Source: Chlorokybus atmophyticus (taxonomy: Eukaryota; Streptophyta; Chlorokybophyceae; Chlorokybales; Chlorokybaceae). Taken from it: a stretch of 64,000 bases of DNA. The notes beneath the pieces were generated by a model. The model worked only from the letters and a program-made list of their open reading frames with translations. It did not search any database and was not told the DNA's origin. The position numbers and the translations under genes were made by a program. Positions 25,471-39,002 of the stretch are shown piece by piece; the first letter of the stretch is position 1; every line of letters begins with the position of its first letter. The stretch is from positions 1,853,601 to 1,917,600 of the forward strand of contig RHPI01002069.1 of the NCBI GenBank assembly GCA_009103225.1, written 5' to 3'.

Positions 25471-26117
25471 GCAAACACGCCAACAGTGCACATAGTTTTG
25501 CATTGCCCCTGCCTTAATAAAGTCCTAACTGTACAAAAGGGTATAGATTGACCGATTTTGATGCAAGAAACACTCAAGCACACAGTCCACCAGCATGCAC
25601 TCAAGCCCACAAGCATGCACAGAAGCAGCACAAGGCAATCTATTACCACAGGAGCACGTAACTAAGTGCTGTAACTAAGTGACTGCAACGGGGTAGTGAG
25701 GAGCAGGCAGAGTTGTTGGGCAAGCAGACCTGGGCATTGCCGCCAGAGGCCCACGATGGGAATGTGGAGGATGTGGAGGTAGTACAGCAGCAACAGGCAG
25801 CAAAGGTAGGAGCAGGGCGAGGGCGGGTGTGCAATGTGATGCTGTGCTGCTAAATGGTGGATGGCGCCGCCACTTTGCTGCTCGGCCGGTCCTGGTCTTG
25901 CCGTGTAAGACCTACAGTTCGCAAGGGTATGCTGTTATGTGCTTGTGAACTGCCTTAGGGCGGCTTGCTGCCTGCTATTGCTTTGCACTTGCTTTGCACT
26001 GGGCTACAGATAAGCCTATAGACTCGGTTGTGCCTATGGTAGTGCAATCCCTAGAACATTGAAGCCAGTGTGTCGGTTACAATCCGCGTGTGTTGGTTGT
26101 GAGTTGCACGCACAGGA

Positions 26118-26359
26118 GATGGAATAAGAAGCTGGCTGCTGAAGAAGTTCGCGGGGGCTGGGCGTTGACATTGTCGTATGGTCGTATGGTCGTTGTCGTT
26201 GTGGCCTACCTCGTGGTCTCACCTGTACTTCTCTCCCTCCTCCTTCCTTTCCTTCTTCTCCTGCGCCTGCAGGTACTGCTGCTGGACACTGCTGCAGCCG
26301 TCATCTTCCTGTCGCGTCACTTTGCAACAAACACTTTGCACGTAGCCCAGCCCTCTTAG
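26118..26359 (+). CDS. Possible exon of a small membrane protein (uncertain)
   Basis: An open frame follows an acceptor-like CACAG at 26118. It encodes a charged start (RWNKKLAAEEV) and then a strongly hydrophobic Val/Leu-rich stretch (VVVVVAYLVVSPVLLSLLL) that could span a membrane twice. Another open segment with acidic and Gln residues lies at about 25700-25806 and ends at a donor-like GTAGGA; it might be an upstream exon. I do not recognise a family, and the hydrophobic run could be chance from pyrimidine-rich DNA. Confidence 0.2.
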
Positions 26360-26388
26360 CTTTGTAGGCTGCTTGTAATCAGCTAGTG

Positions 26389-26450
26389 TGCTTGTGCTTG
26401 TGCTTGTGCTTGTGCTTGTGCTTGTGCTTGTGCTTGTGCTTGTGCGCGTG
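26389..26450. repeat. (CTTGTG)n tandem repeat
   Basis: About ten copies of a hexanucleotide with one variant unit (gcgcgtg). On the reverse strand it reads as Ser/Thr repeats, which explains the open frame there. Confidence 0.9.
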
Positions 26451-27006
26451 CTTGTGCTGGCTGCGTGCGCGTGTGACAGTGCATGTGACAGTAATTGTGT
26501 GTTTGCAATGCTATACCCTATGTGTCCCTGCAACCCATGGTAAGAGCTCCTTGGGCCACTAACGTAAGCGCTGCAGCTTAGCAGCAATTTCTGTCACTAG
26601 ATTATGTCAAATGGACACAAGGTCCCAGTGCATATGCATGACGCAGTAAGCAACATAGGCCCAATACAGACTGATGGTTGTCCTACCCATGCAGAATTGC
26701 ATGTCGCATGGTGTGTACAACAGCAATGCAAAAGCAATGTTACTGTGCCGCACAGCTGCCATGCGGAGCTTGAACACAAAGCTACCAAGCCAAGCATGAA
26801 GAAATGCACCATGCACATTTAAGCTGTGTTTTCCACTTGTAGTGGCGAGCTGAACAGTTGCAATGGCACTCACATCAGGCGTGATACTGACTGTTAGTTG
26901 GCGTCCACAAGCAGCCAGTCCCACACAAGTGAATGCAGATACAATGAGCTGTTCATTGCAATGGTCCGTTTTAAGCACAATCAGATACAAGGCAGGTGCT
27001 GTATTC

Positions 27007-28157
27007 CTAAGCTGCGTCTCCCTCGACACGAACACCCTTTTCGCTGACATAGATGCCATCCAGGAACTTGCGGATGTCCTTCCTCTTGACGAGGCAGACC
27101 TGCACAAGAGTGTTGGCACAAAACAAAACTGAATGGTTGAACAAATGTGAGAAATGCTGCCGCATGCAAAACACAGAATAAAAATGCAACAACCAGCGCC
27201 GCAAGCGCACCTGGTTAATCAGCGCGCATGATCGTGACACAAGCTCAATATCATTGCCCTCCACGGCAACCTCATCCTTAGCCGTTGTTCGCTGGATGCT
27301 AACGCCATCCAACATCTGAACTCGGCGAACCTGTTGAAGGCATGCATCAGTGCGCACATATCACACTGCATGCAGGCATCAACTGTAGCCCCTGCCATAA
27401 AATTGCACATCATGCAAGCTTGCTGAAGCCAACAACTACCTTCTTCTCGCCCAGGAAGTTTCGGATCTCAATAGCATTGGCGCTGTCTGGGATGCTAGCG
27501 TTGATGGGAAAATGAGCGTACACAAAACGCATTTTGTACCGGTAGCCCTTGGTCACTCCGGTAATCATGTTGCTGATGTGACTGCATGCTGTGCGGATGG
27601 TGGAGTTGCGCTTGCGGGAACCGAACCAAGCATCAACCTGTTTGCAAAACAACAAAACTACATCAACACCTGCAAGCATCAATGCATGTGGAGGTGATAA
27701 GCACAGTTGCTGTCTAGTACGCAAGTAATTCCAGGACACTTTCAACTTGTGATGCTTCATCTGACTCGCAATCCAATTGACGGAGCACCAATGCAGCGCT
27801 TGGCAATCAGACAGGGTTGCAAATGTGACTGAGATAGCGTTTTTCCGTTGTCGACTAGTAATGCTGCCTGAACACTCGTCCGCTGATGAACACTGGATGC
27901 ACGCAACAACCATGGCTGATCACACAGACTTTGCGAAACAGCTGCTCACAGTTATGTTGCCTAGTATGCAAAGCTCACACAAGCTAGTCTACCTGCAGCT
28001 GCTTCCCGCCTTCCAGCAAGTACATGTCCAGCTGGAGATGCTTGAAGTCGCGGGTGAGCACGCCGCGGGGCCCCGTGACGCGGATCTTCTTTGCCTTGAG
28101 CTCCAGCTTGATGCCATCTGGAATGTCCACCGTCTGCGTCGCCACGATGGTCTTCAT
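27007..28157 (-). CDS. RPL9: 60S ribosomal protein L9 (uL6)
   Basis: Cytosolic large-subunit protein near the GTPase-associated centre. Four exons (28157-27993, 27637-27440, 27330-27211, 27099-27007), all phase 0, give 191 residues against about 190 to 194 in plants and animals. Family signatures run through the whole length: [83 protein letters not shown] and [15 protein letters not shown]. The start fits the conserved MKTI N-terminus; the upstream in-frame extension is Gly-rich and non-conserved. It is divergent from MOG1 with 263 bp between starts and a telo-box-like element between them. Confidence 0.97.
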
Positions 28158-28420
28158 CTTGGCGTAGCGGTGCGCAGACCTCCCACGCCCGCCGCCCCCA
28201 CCGCCGCTGCCGCCGCTGCAGCCAAAGAGACCAAACCCTAGCGGCCGGCGGCTCCTTGTGCGTTGCGCACAGACACTGTGCAGCGTCGCACAAGCCACCG
28301 ATGTGCCCTATTAGGTTTAGCACTCAAACGGAGTACTGATATCGGGGTCAGATTGTATAGATGGTGTTCCAAACCCTCATTTGGGTGTGGCGGCTGGCAC
28401 AGCTGGCGGCGGCGGCGGCC
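28158..28420. promoter_or_regulatory. Divergent promoter RPL9/MOG1 with telo-box-like element
   Basis: A compact 263-bp shared region. AAACCCTAG at 28233-28241 lies 76 bp before the RPL9 start. Telo-boxes are a known feature of plant ribosomal protein promoters. GGC-rich runs (about 28188-28220 and 28402-28420) sit on both leaders. Confidence 0.55.
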
Positions 28421-30029
28421 ATGGCGCCATGCGAGTCCGTCAGCGTAAGGCCACTGTTTGGGGGCGCCATGCAGTGCGTTCTGCCGGATCGGCTCGTGGT
28501 GAGGGGCCAGCTTGACGATTGCTATTTCTGCTGCTTTGTTGGGCCGTATGCATTGCCGTGCATGGCAATGCACATGCGGACGCCTGGAGAAGGCTAAAGG
28601 TTACAATGTGTTCAGGATGTCAGCCAGCTACGGGACGTTCCTGACAACCAGGTGAGTGCTGTGAGTATCGCTTGTAAGGCATGCGTCGACCCATTGTCTT
28701 GTGTCTGCTCGTTTTTCGACTGTCAACTCTGCTGAGACAATGTGCTGAGTGTTATTAATATTGTTAGCTGACTGGTGTAATACATGCACGCAGGAGGCCT
28801 TTGTTGATGCCCAGCGTGACCACAGCGTGATTGTGGAAATTCTGGAGCATGTGCCTGGACTTGAGGTACTGATGCTTGTGGCTAGCCACCTACAATAACG
28901 CCTGTGGTGCTGTTGGTTGTGCTGCTGACGCTGTCAACTGTTGTAACGTCTGTGGGCAATGAGTACGAATTGCTCGACACATGCTCTTATGCAGGATGCC
29001 AGCAGCGCCACATGGTTTTTTCACGACCTGGCTGGAGAGATGGAATCCGCTGGCACTGTAAGCGTCCATGCTGCCGTCTAGCTGGAGTGCGCAAAAGTAC
29101 AGTGAGGTTGGAATGTTGGCAACCTCAAGTCTCAACTGTGTATGCCATGGTCTTGTTTGTCCCCTGTCAAAGCTGCGCTGTTTGCCGTCCCCTTCGATTC
29201 AAGCAGAAACCTGCATTGTGTTTGGGACCTTCCTTTATGCGCAAGATTGAGCTGGCCGCCACTGTCGCCTGAGGACAACTCATTGCTGTGTTCACAGACA
29301 GCGGCGGCCACATATTGTGTTGCAGTTGCATGCGCGCAAGTGTTGGAAAGAATTGTGCCTATCGACAAGTCAATATGTGCTCTCCACACAGGTTGTGGAG
29401 CTTGCGCAGCCCTTGAGCGCAGGCGATGTGCCCTTAATGGATGCGTCCTGGCCCAAAAGTGCCGCCGTTGGTGTGCAGGTAAACCATTGTTCCATACCTG
29501 TGCCCCTTACGCCGCGTGCTTGTCTAACTGCATCATGCTGTGCTTGCATAGCTGATGGCATTATGTTTCGCAGGCTGTTGCCAAGTACCGCGAGGGACCA
29601 GATGCACGCAACCTCGTTCGGGTATTGGAAGTCATTTTGCATCATGCTTTACAGACACCAGTTTCTCTGTGCTTGCTTACAAGGTTGTGCATGCGGTTAT
29701 CAATCATTGCAGGTGCATTTGGTGAATGTACGAATTCCAGCCGTTGATTCAGACATCCTGGTCACGCTATACGAACCAGTAGCCATCAGGTAAGCTACGC
29801 AGTTAGCATGCAGTTAATACTAGCGCAGAGAGCAGTGTGCGATTGCTAGCTATGTGCGCAGTGGGTAACAAGAATCAACCCATGATTTTGTCTTGACAGC
29901 GCGCAAAGCAGCAGTGCCACAGCAGTTGCTGGGGGAGCCTCGTCGGCATGCATGCCAGTAGCAGAGGTTTTTCGCTTGCTGCTGAGCTCGCTGAAGATCA
30001 GTGACATGCGCTTGTTTGGGCATGAGTGA
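28421..30029 (+). CDS. MOG1: MOG1, Ran-GTPase-binding nuclear transport factor
   Basis: MOG1 (RANGRF) binds Ran and promotes nucleotide release in nuclear import. Eight exons (28421-28498, 28616-28651, 28794-28865, 28995-29057, 29392-29478, 29574-29621, 29713-29789, 29900-30029) give 196 residues, the plant length. Conserved segments are in order: RPLFGGAMQCVLPDRLV, DVSQLRDVPDNQEAFVDAQR, VIVEILEHV, WFFHDLAGEMESAG, DILVTLYEPVAI, and a C-terminal MPVAEVFRLLLSSLKISDM ending in LFGHE. Most introns are phase 0. The segment between exons 4 and 5 is short compared with orthologues but stays in frame, so an extra small exon there is possible but not needed. It may act with the nucleoporin 13 kb away in the same transport system; the proximity is not evidence of co-regulation. 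Confidence 0.93.
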
Positions 30030-30609
30030 CAGCCGTGACCGTTAGCTGCAATAAACTGGCCAGTCTGGGCGATAATAACACGCTGCAGAAAAGGCATTAT
30101 CAGATTGAAATGTGCACTGTCGTGTAGTAAAGTTTACCTGTACATTCAGTGGTGCTGGTTGGTTTGCTGCATGGTTAGTGTTTGACGCATATTTCTGGCT
30201 GCCGTTTTCACAATGACCTACGAATTCATTTCAACATGCCTCATGCTTGACTGTCGCAGCTCCTGGTTTCAGTGGATCTAATCGAGTGCGGCTTGTTGGA
30301 GGCTGCAGATGGGCACCACCTAGGTGGAACACAAGGACGCACACATGTTTGCTACATTCTCATGCATGCCACAATCCTTGCATACTATATTATACAAGTA
30401 CGATGACTGACTGTCTCACGCAGTTGTTCAGCAAGAATTAGCATTTCTATGCTTTACATGCTGGCACAGCAGCATACCCCTTTGTACATCAACCATCATG
30501 GAGAGTAACATGCAGTGTCATACAGCACACCATCAACCAGTACATGCTCAATCACTGGACTAGTCAAATACCTCACGTGCTTATGTCTGTGCAATAACTG
30601 GATGCACTA

Positions 30610-30668
30610 CTTGACATGCATTACATCTAGCTATGTGTGCCGATGTTGCTGTACTAGTAACGAGAGAG
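30610..30668 (-). repeat. Dispersed repeat, short inverted copy
   Basis: The reverse strand matches 25376-25412 closely (tactagtacagcaacatcg core). See the copy at 25370. Confidence 0.5.
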
Positions 30669-30984
30669 ATTACATCTGATCTGGGGTCGCCGGCATGGTC
30701 ACCAACGGTTGGCTTGGTGGTGATGCAGTGCATGTGTCATAATGGCAAACAACTCCGCCGCAAACAACTGGCTAGATTTCTCTGATAGCAAGGCGAGGGC
30801 AGCTTCACACTTACTGCACAGTACAAGTTGGGCTAAGGTGGAAACCACACTTGAAGAGAGTGTTCTGTACACACAGCAGTAGTAGCCTGCTGAGCAGTGG
30901 GGCGGCGGCAGGTAGGTAGGGTCGTCTGGGATGGGTTGGGGCCGGTTTGCAACACAGAACCATGAGAAGATGGGCTCTTTCTTC

Positions 30985-31374
30985 TCAGCGGCGGGCGCGG
31001 TTGTCTGCGTTCTCCTTGAGACGCTGGATGAGGTACATGGTAGCTGCAAAGATCGCCGTGTGCACCGCCACCGCCGACCCCGGCGTCCTCATCGGACTCA
31101 GCGCCACAAACCTCCCCGGATCCTAGTGGTGGTAACAACACCACCATGACCATCACCACTATCATCAGCAACAGCAACAACAACACCTCACCTTGGCAGG
31201 GATCTCGAGGAGGAAGCCCGGGGAGAGCAGAGCGAACAGGGCGGAGGGGACGATGACGCCGCCGACGAGGGGGGCGCCGGCCTCCCTGTCCGCCTTCTCG
31301 ATGTACCCGCGGGTCTGCCTCCACGCCGCATCTGTCTTGTCCTTGTCCTGCGGGTCCCGGTCCGCCGGCGCCAT
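30985..31374 (-). CDS. DUF3339-like small membrane protein, copy 1
   Basis: Two exons (31374-31192, 31122-30985) give 106 residues. Exon 1 ends in ALFALLSPGFLLEIPAK and exon 2 carries MRTPGSAVAVHTAIFAATMY. These match the two hydrophobic halves of plant DUF3339 proteins (LSPGLLFQLPG and TSGASILVHTI). Each half could span the membrane, making a two-helix protein. The hydrophilic N-terminus of about 40 residues is longer than in land plants, where the whole protein is about 68 residues. The intron is phase 0 directly after IPAK, as in the other two copies. Function is unknown. Family membership is inferred from motif spacing. Confidence 0.7.
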
Positions 31375-33456
<2,082 letters not shown>

Positions 33457-33488
33457 GTGCAGCACCTAGCCAAGACCCTCCCCACGTC

Positions 33489-34164
33489 ATGGCTGACGCC
33501 TCCACCGACACCGATGAGATGCATCGCCGTCGTCACGAGCGTGTTGAGCGCGTGTGGACGGGCGGGGACGCGCTGGCGGACTCCGCCATGGCCGCGGGAC
33601 TCTTTGCTGCGCTCGCGCCGGGGGTGCTGCTGGAGATACCCGCCAAGGTGGGTGGGTGGGTTGAAGAAAGAGTGTGCTATATTAGTGTGATATAGCAGCT
33701 GTGTTGCGTCTGCGGAAGGACACACGTGAGTCATCATGCGCACGTGCACACTTGCATAAAGGGTTTCTAGTGTGCGTGTGCATGACTGAGCGCGCGCACA
33801 CGCTTCGATGGAATCGGTGTGTGCATGCGCCTATGTGTTTGTGTAAGACAATACGCGTGTCTGCGGGTATGTATGCGGATGAGGAACTGCGTGTGCACGT
33901 GCACATTCACGCGCATGCACACCGGAAGAGGCTCATGTGCGCGCTCATGTCCTTCAGTCACTAACACTCTCTGTACCGATCCACCTGATACGAACTGCCA
34001 GTTCATGCAATGACACATTGCGCAACCGGTAAACACAGGAGTCGAGGGTGATGATGGCGTTGCTGCCGCTGCGCACGCCGTTCGTCCTGACCACAGTGCT
34101 CCACGCCGCGCTCTACGGCACCGCGCTGTATCTGGCGAGGAGGTACGTTGTTGACAATCTGTAG
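33489..34164 (+). CDS. DUF3339-like small membrane protein, copy 2
   Basis: Two exons (33489-33647, 34039-34164) give 94 residues. Exon 1 ends in GLFAALAPGVLLEIPAK, exon 2 has LRTPFVLTTVLHAALYGTAL, and the phase-0 intron sits at the same place as in copies 1 and 3. The N-terminus is charged (His/Arg/Glu-rich). A GTACGT donor just before the stop could extend the C-terminus in another isoform. A likely 5'-leader acceptor (33462) lies 26 bp before the ATG, with the CT microsatellite as its pyrimidine tract. The intron contains GT/CA-rich low-complexity DNA. Confidence 0.68.
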
Positions 34165-35650
34165 CGGGGCGCGAAGGTGTATATGATAGGCTGTTTGGGT
34201 GATCAGGGAGTGTATAGGTCTAGGTACAATATTACACCCAAGATGTGAGAGTTGGTGTACCTGTGCGTGAGAAAATAAGGTGTGCACGTGTGCGCACGCG
34301 CGTGCTTGAGATTGTGTTGGCCCCCATATGTGCCTCATCAGGGAGTATCTTGCATGGTGTTGAGGCATGTGCAGAGGCTCTGGATAAGTGCTGTGCGCCA
34401 TTTGGTGCACCGCATGCAATGCTGCATAAGTACGAGACAAATACATCTCAGTCACTCGTCCTGGTTGCTATATTGCATGTATCGTATATACTGTATACTG
34501 CCTGATGAGATAATGTACTACGAACGCTTGTACTGTACAGTATAAGATACTGGGTCATGCACACATGTTCTGTGCTCATCAAGTGTTTTATTATCATGAT
34601 TGAACAAAGTGCACAGCAAGCAGGTCTTGCATGCATTATCCCCAAGCGTAATATACATTGATGAGTACGGGGCAACGACAAGAACGCAGCCGATCCCTGA
34701 AAGAGCTAACATTAGCAGGCGCATACCGTTACTAAGTAAAATAATGATACATGCCTATCTCGCTGCAAGTGCAAGCCCAACGGCATCACCGTGGTGACCA
34801 GGATGCCCTTGATATACATATGCACCGCATCACATACTTTGTACACCTACTGGACATATGCAAGCCGGCATAGCAGCACACCCCTTTTGTATACACACCC
34901 TTCTCAATTGATGCTGCCAGGCTGCGCCCAAGCTGCATGCGTGCAAACAACTTGAAACGCAAGACTTGATGCACATCAAGTAATTTGTGTCTGGATGAAG
35001 TTGAAGCAGGGCGGGCAGACTCTCCCCTAGAGCACTGTCTCTCAGTTGACCTCTGAGAGAAGGTGGATTACAGGGTGGTAGTGCTGGGGGTGGCGGCGGC
35101 GGCGGCGGTGTATCTTCGCCTGCCTTGCCCAAGCCTCCCACACTGCGGACTCTCCTCCTTCCTAAGTTTCCAGGCTTGAAAGCACTGGGCTGTGTGTCTC
35201 TTTGTCTACTTAGAGCTTAGAGCTTAAGGATTCAAGCGGAGGCTTGCCTACCAAAGGTGTTGTCTTCTTGAGAGCACATCTGGTGAAGAGACTTGCAAGT
35301 GACACAGCAGTCGCTGCAACTAGCGGGCAAAGTTAGTGTACTGTTGTTGTTGTTGTTGTTGCTGCTGCTGTTCAAGGCCCAAGTACAAAGCTAGGTTGTC
35401 TGCGGCAACACCAATCCTTGCTGCTGAATCGAGCAAGCAGATGTCACAGTTGCTTGCCACATGCACGGTCCACTAGCATCTTTTCCTGAATTCATACACT
35501 GGTGTCACAAACACAACCCTACCCTGCCCCTGCCCTTGCCCTTGCAAACGCATGTAGTCAGACCGTTCCATTCCCTCCATCCACATAAATCCACCACCAT
35601 CCGTCCCTCTGCTAGAGCCTTGTTACTTGAAGCATGGACATGCACAAGTT
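34165..35650. other. Spacer between DUF3339-like copies 2 and 3
   Basis: No supported gene. It shows a GGC run (about 35092-35108) and a GTT/GCT run (about 35343-35370). The remaining open frames are short and carry no known motif. Confidence 0.45.
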
Positions 35651-35692
35651 GCCAGCTGACCCATGCATGGCTGCATGCATGGGTCAGCTGGC
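35651..35692. repeat. Perfect inverted repeat, 19-bp arms, 4-bp loop
   Basis: gccagctgacccatgcatg at 35651-35669 and its exact complement at 35674-35692 would form a stable hairpin. It lies 160 bp upstream of DUF3339 copy 3, in its promoter, leader or 5' intron. Confidence 0.9.
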
Positions 35693-35851
35693 ATACATGC
35701 CTGCCGCATGGCAAGCAAGCACGCACCACTATCCGAGAACACACATGCATGCTTCCACAGAACCCAACACTCTCCTGAACTGGGGCCCGCTCCCCCAACC
35801 ATTGCCCGTACCAAGCACCAAACACACATCCCCCTCTCCTTGCAGTCCATA

Positions 35852-36132
35852 ATGGCCGACAACAGGAGGTACGTGGGCCCCGCGGACGACTCCGAGGCCG
35901 ACCGGGAGTACCGCGCGGCGATCGACTCGGTGTCCAGGGACGACGCCGCGGGAGCCGCGATGGCGGCAGCGGGATTGTTTGGGATGATGGCGCCGGGAGT
36001 ACTGTTTGAGACACCCGCCAAGGTGACATTGCGAGCAACTTCAATGCGTGCGTGCGTGTACGGGCGTATGCATAGGCGTGGGATGGCATGTGCACCTACC
36101 CCGCGTGAGCAGCATCAGAGGTGTGCATGCGC

Positions 36133-36166
<34 letters not shown>

Positions 36167-36562
36167 ATGCACATGCGTGCATCGGCGCACCTGCATTCAC
36201 GCGTGTGCACACATGTGTGAGCGCGTGCATGTTTGCGTGTGCGTGTGCGCACCCCGCATGCACACGGCGTGCATGTGCTCGTGCTGTTGTACATGAGCCT
36301 GTGCGTGCATCTACGATACACCCTCTTCATCCATTCTCTGTGATGTTGAACCACAATGCACGCATCCACTCCCACGCAGGACTGGCCCGCTCGCGGTAGT
36401 CTCGTGTCATGGTGTCCCCTCCGCTTCCCCCTCCGTACGGTGCTGTCCCACGCTGCCCTGTTCGGCGGCGCGGTCTACCTGCTCAGGCGTTACGGGGAGG
36501 CGCGCAGGGGGAGGCGGGAGAGGACGGAGCCTGGACTGGTGCGAGCGACGCGAGTGGAGTGA
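35852..36562 (+). CDS. DUF3339-like small membrane protein, copy 3
   Basis: Two exons (35852-36022, 36380-36562) give 117 residues. Exon 1 ends in GLFGMMAPGVLFETPAK; exon 2 has LRFPLRTVLSHAALFGGAVY followed by a basic tail (RRYGEARRGRRER). The gene has the same phase-0 intron and two-hydrophobic-segment layout as its neighbours. The N-terminal region is acidic. An acceptor-like CTCCTTGCAG ends at 35845, only 6 bp before the ATG, suggesting a 5'-leader intron as for copy 2. The intron carries a (GT)n run. Function is unknown. The three copies are well diverged in sequence, so the duplications are old. Confidence 0.68.
36130..36170. repeat. (GT)n microsatellite in a DUF3339-like intron
   Basis: An uninterrupted GT run in the copy-3 intron. 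A separate (GTGGGT)n tract lies just downstream of the gene at about 36579-36640. Confidence 0.85.
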
Positions 36563-37830
36563 AGAGTAAGGGTGGACAGTGGGTGTGGCTGCGGGTGTGG
36601 GTGTGGGTGTGGGTGTGGGTGTGGGTGTGGTGTTGTGCTGCTTGTGCTTGACCGTGACTGTTGTACCAGCCTACCACTGGCGAGTAACACTCTGACACAA
36701 GTTAACACTCTGACAATGTGGCTTGGTCGCCACATATGGCTCATGAGTCAACGTGGTTACTGCGGTATGTATTGGTCATGAACTGTGTGCTGGCACTTCT
36801 TTGCAAGCTTGGGCACACCTCATCAAGGTCGCTATGGCAGGAACCAGGAGGTTTGCACTGTTACGAGTATGAACTGTTACATGTGAGGTTGCTTGTGCAA
36901 GCACACGGTGTGCCTCGATCAATGCGTCACTTGGCGGGTTGAGCTCCCAGCTAGGCTTTGTGTGCGACTGCTGCGTGGGTATGCGCGCGCGCGCAAGTGT
37001 ACATAAAATGTGGTGTACAGAAAATGCGCGACACGTATGCACATGCACGACACATGCAATGGACCAAGCATGATGTCAACGTGCAGTTAACACTGTTCAT
37101 GTAGACCACTGGGCTACTGTCACTAGCTAACTTCATTACCTATTTTACCAACACCCCGTTAGCCATAGCAGTCAGTACATGCATGTAGTACTTGGCCACA
37201 CGGGCTGTGTGTATTAGCGCTTGGTAGTCGCACACAATGTGCTATGTGCACCTGTTGCTGTGAACTTGAAACCTGCCTTGCTAAACGCAAGCCCGCAATT
37301 TGCTACAACCACGCGGTGGCTGCATCACAGCAACGCTGCCACATTTGTTGATGTGATTGCTTGCGTCAAGACAGGGTGATTGCTTTGTTACTCAGCTGCA
37401 GATGCTCTAGCGTGCAATGGACAAGTTTATTGGATTGGACTAGAGTTGCTATTACTCGCACTGCATTGGCATGCGCTGCAACGCCGCAAGCAGGCTCACC
37501 CTGGGCCAGTCAGCCTCGACACAGAAGAAAAAGCAACACACAGAGTGCGCATGCCAACATGCCTGATGTCAGCATGTATGCTACAGTACCCCGTACACCC
37601 AAAACCTTGGTAGCACTCATAGCAACAGCCTTGCTTGACAACAAACGAGAAATGTCCATGCATCAGTTCGTTGCTTTCAAACTATACACGAGCGTTGCGG
37701 TGGATGGCTGCTTAGAGTGATGCAGTAAACAACATCTAGGCAGCATTTGCATACACATAGTTGAATGCCATAGAAGGCTTATGCAGATGCCATTTGCAAC
37801 TGTAGCATTAATAGCAGTACTAGCAACACC
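36563..37830. other. Intergenic, convergent 3' ends
   Basis: It holds the GTGGGT tandem tract at about 36579-36640. Otherwise no exon, RNA gene or clear repeat is seen. Confidence 0.45.
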
Positions 37831-38862
37831 TCAACCAGGTCCCACTTTCGGGATGTCATAATGCTCGCTGAGGTTTGAGAGGTATTTGTTGAACTCGTCA
37901 ACCTGGCGAAAAGCACGCTCATTAGCAGACTTGGTGGTTCGAACCATGTGTTGCAACATGTGCAACTAGACAGACTTTGCAGATGAAGGTGAGCACCTCT
38001 TATGCATATCAACATATCAAAACCCAAGACAGACACATTAAAATGCAGTATGGCAAAGCAGCTCACACCTTTTGCCGATGCGTCTTTGCGGCAAGCTTCG
38101 TGACGCGCTGCGCTTCTATCCTCGCCATTTGTTCATCGTAGCGTTTCTCCGCAGCAGTCCTACGCACACGCGATGCCTAAGTCCGTGCGCCTACTACTGC
38201 AGACCTCAAGTGCTGTTGTGCTCACTTGCAAAATAGCAACAAACAATGCGCAATGTTGCCACATGCCTCAGGCAGAGTGACACCCGATCTGTTCACGTAC
38301 ATCACACCACAAGAGTAAAGGTTAATTTTTTTTATTTTTTTCATTTGTGCGCACTTAGCGCAGCGCATGTTTACGGTAGGAAAGTGTCTGCGTGTATGTA
38401 CATGTGTATGTGTCTGTACGTATATGGACACGTACTACTACATGGGTGTATATGTGTGTGTATGCTTGTTGGTTGTGCGCTGAGACATGCGCTACGCAAT
38501 TATGTTTATGTGCGTGTGTGCATGTCCACTATACCAACCTGCTGTCTTTGATTGGTTCAGGGACCTCTCCGGCGAGCTGGTTGTGGCCTGATGCTGAGGC
38601 AGGGTTGTCCCCTGTTGGACTCTGCAACGGCTCTCTGCGCTTCTTCTTCCTGGCCTTTCCTGCACATGGCACAATCACGATGTCAATTGAACTGTTCATT
38701 GCAACGCTGCACCCAAGAGCGCAACTTGGTTATCGACGTCATGCATTTGATGAGTGAGTGTTGCTACAGGATATATTTTAGCGCACCTGGCTCGCCCTGC
38801 TCGCTAAGCGCCTTAGCTTTCAGCTTCAGTTTTCCCTTGACGATATTCTCGTAGCCGGACAT
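37831..38862 (-). CDS. FAM32A: FAM32A-like protein
   Basis: Small nuclear protein; in animals FAM32A is an exon-ligation factor found in the active spliceosome. Four exons (38862-38787, 38659-38565, 38176-38069, 37902-37831) give 116 residues (human 112). Signatures: the N-terminal YENIVKGKLKLK, a basic nuclear-localisation-like KARKKKRR, RRTAAEKRYDEQMARIEAQR, and the diagnostic C-terminus VDEFNKYLSNLSEHYDIPKV. Exon 3 was placed at the acceptor at 38176 because that keeps phase 0 and yields the conserved RRTAAEKR; a nearer AG breaks the frame. It is divergent from OST4. The splicing role is by homology only. Confidence 0.9.
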
Positions 38863-38993
38863 ACCCTATCACTGTCACCCCGACTTGTACAAGTTGTTGT
38901 TCTCCTTGCTGCTAATCTCCACCAGCTGGTCATCGGCGGTCTACCGCCGCCCGTGTACCAGCTTGCAGCGTATGCCACGTGTCCACATGTGGG

Positions 38994-39002
38994 TTAGGGT
39001 TT
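38994..39002 (-). promoter_or_regulatory. Telo-box in the FAM32A/OST4 divergent region
   Basis: TTAGGGTTT on the plus strand is a perfect AAACCCTAA on the minus strand, 131 bp before the FAM32A start. Weaker variants (TTAGGGTTGG, CAGGGTTGG) follow at about 39051 and 39073, before the OST4 leader. Confidence 0.45.

Larger units (their letters stand above)
24663..27006. other. Intergenic region between UBP12 and RPL9
   Basis: This space lies between two convergent 3' ends. It contains one copy of a dispersed repeat (25370-25470), a possible small membrane-protein frame (26118-26359) and a CTTGTG tandem repeat. I see no firmly supported gene. Confidence 0.5.

Noticed and set aside
26219-26587. 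Ser/Thr-repeat frame on the minus strand
   Set aside because: Translation of the CTTGTG hexanucleotide repeat.
36048-36399. Cys/Val- and His/Thr-repeat frames on both strands
   Set aside because: Translation of GT/CA low-complexity DNA within a DUF3339-like intron.
37936-37945. ggttcgaacc as a possible tRNA T-arm
   Set aside because: It is a simple palindrome in a FAM32A intron, with no acceptor stem or anticodon arm around it. No tRNA or rRNA gene was found in the window.
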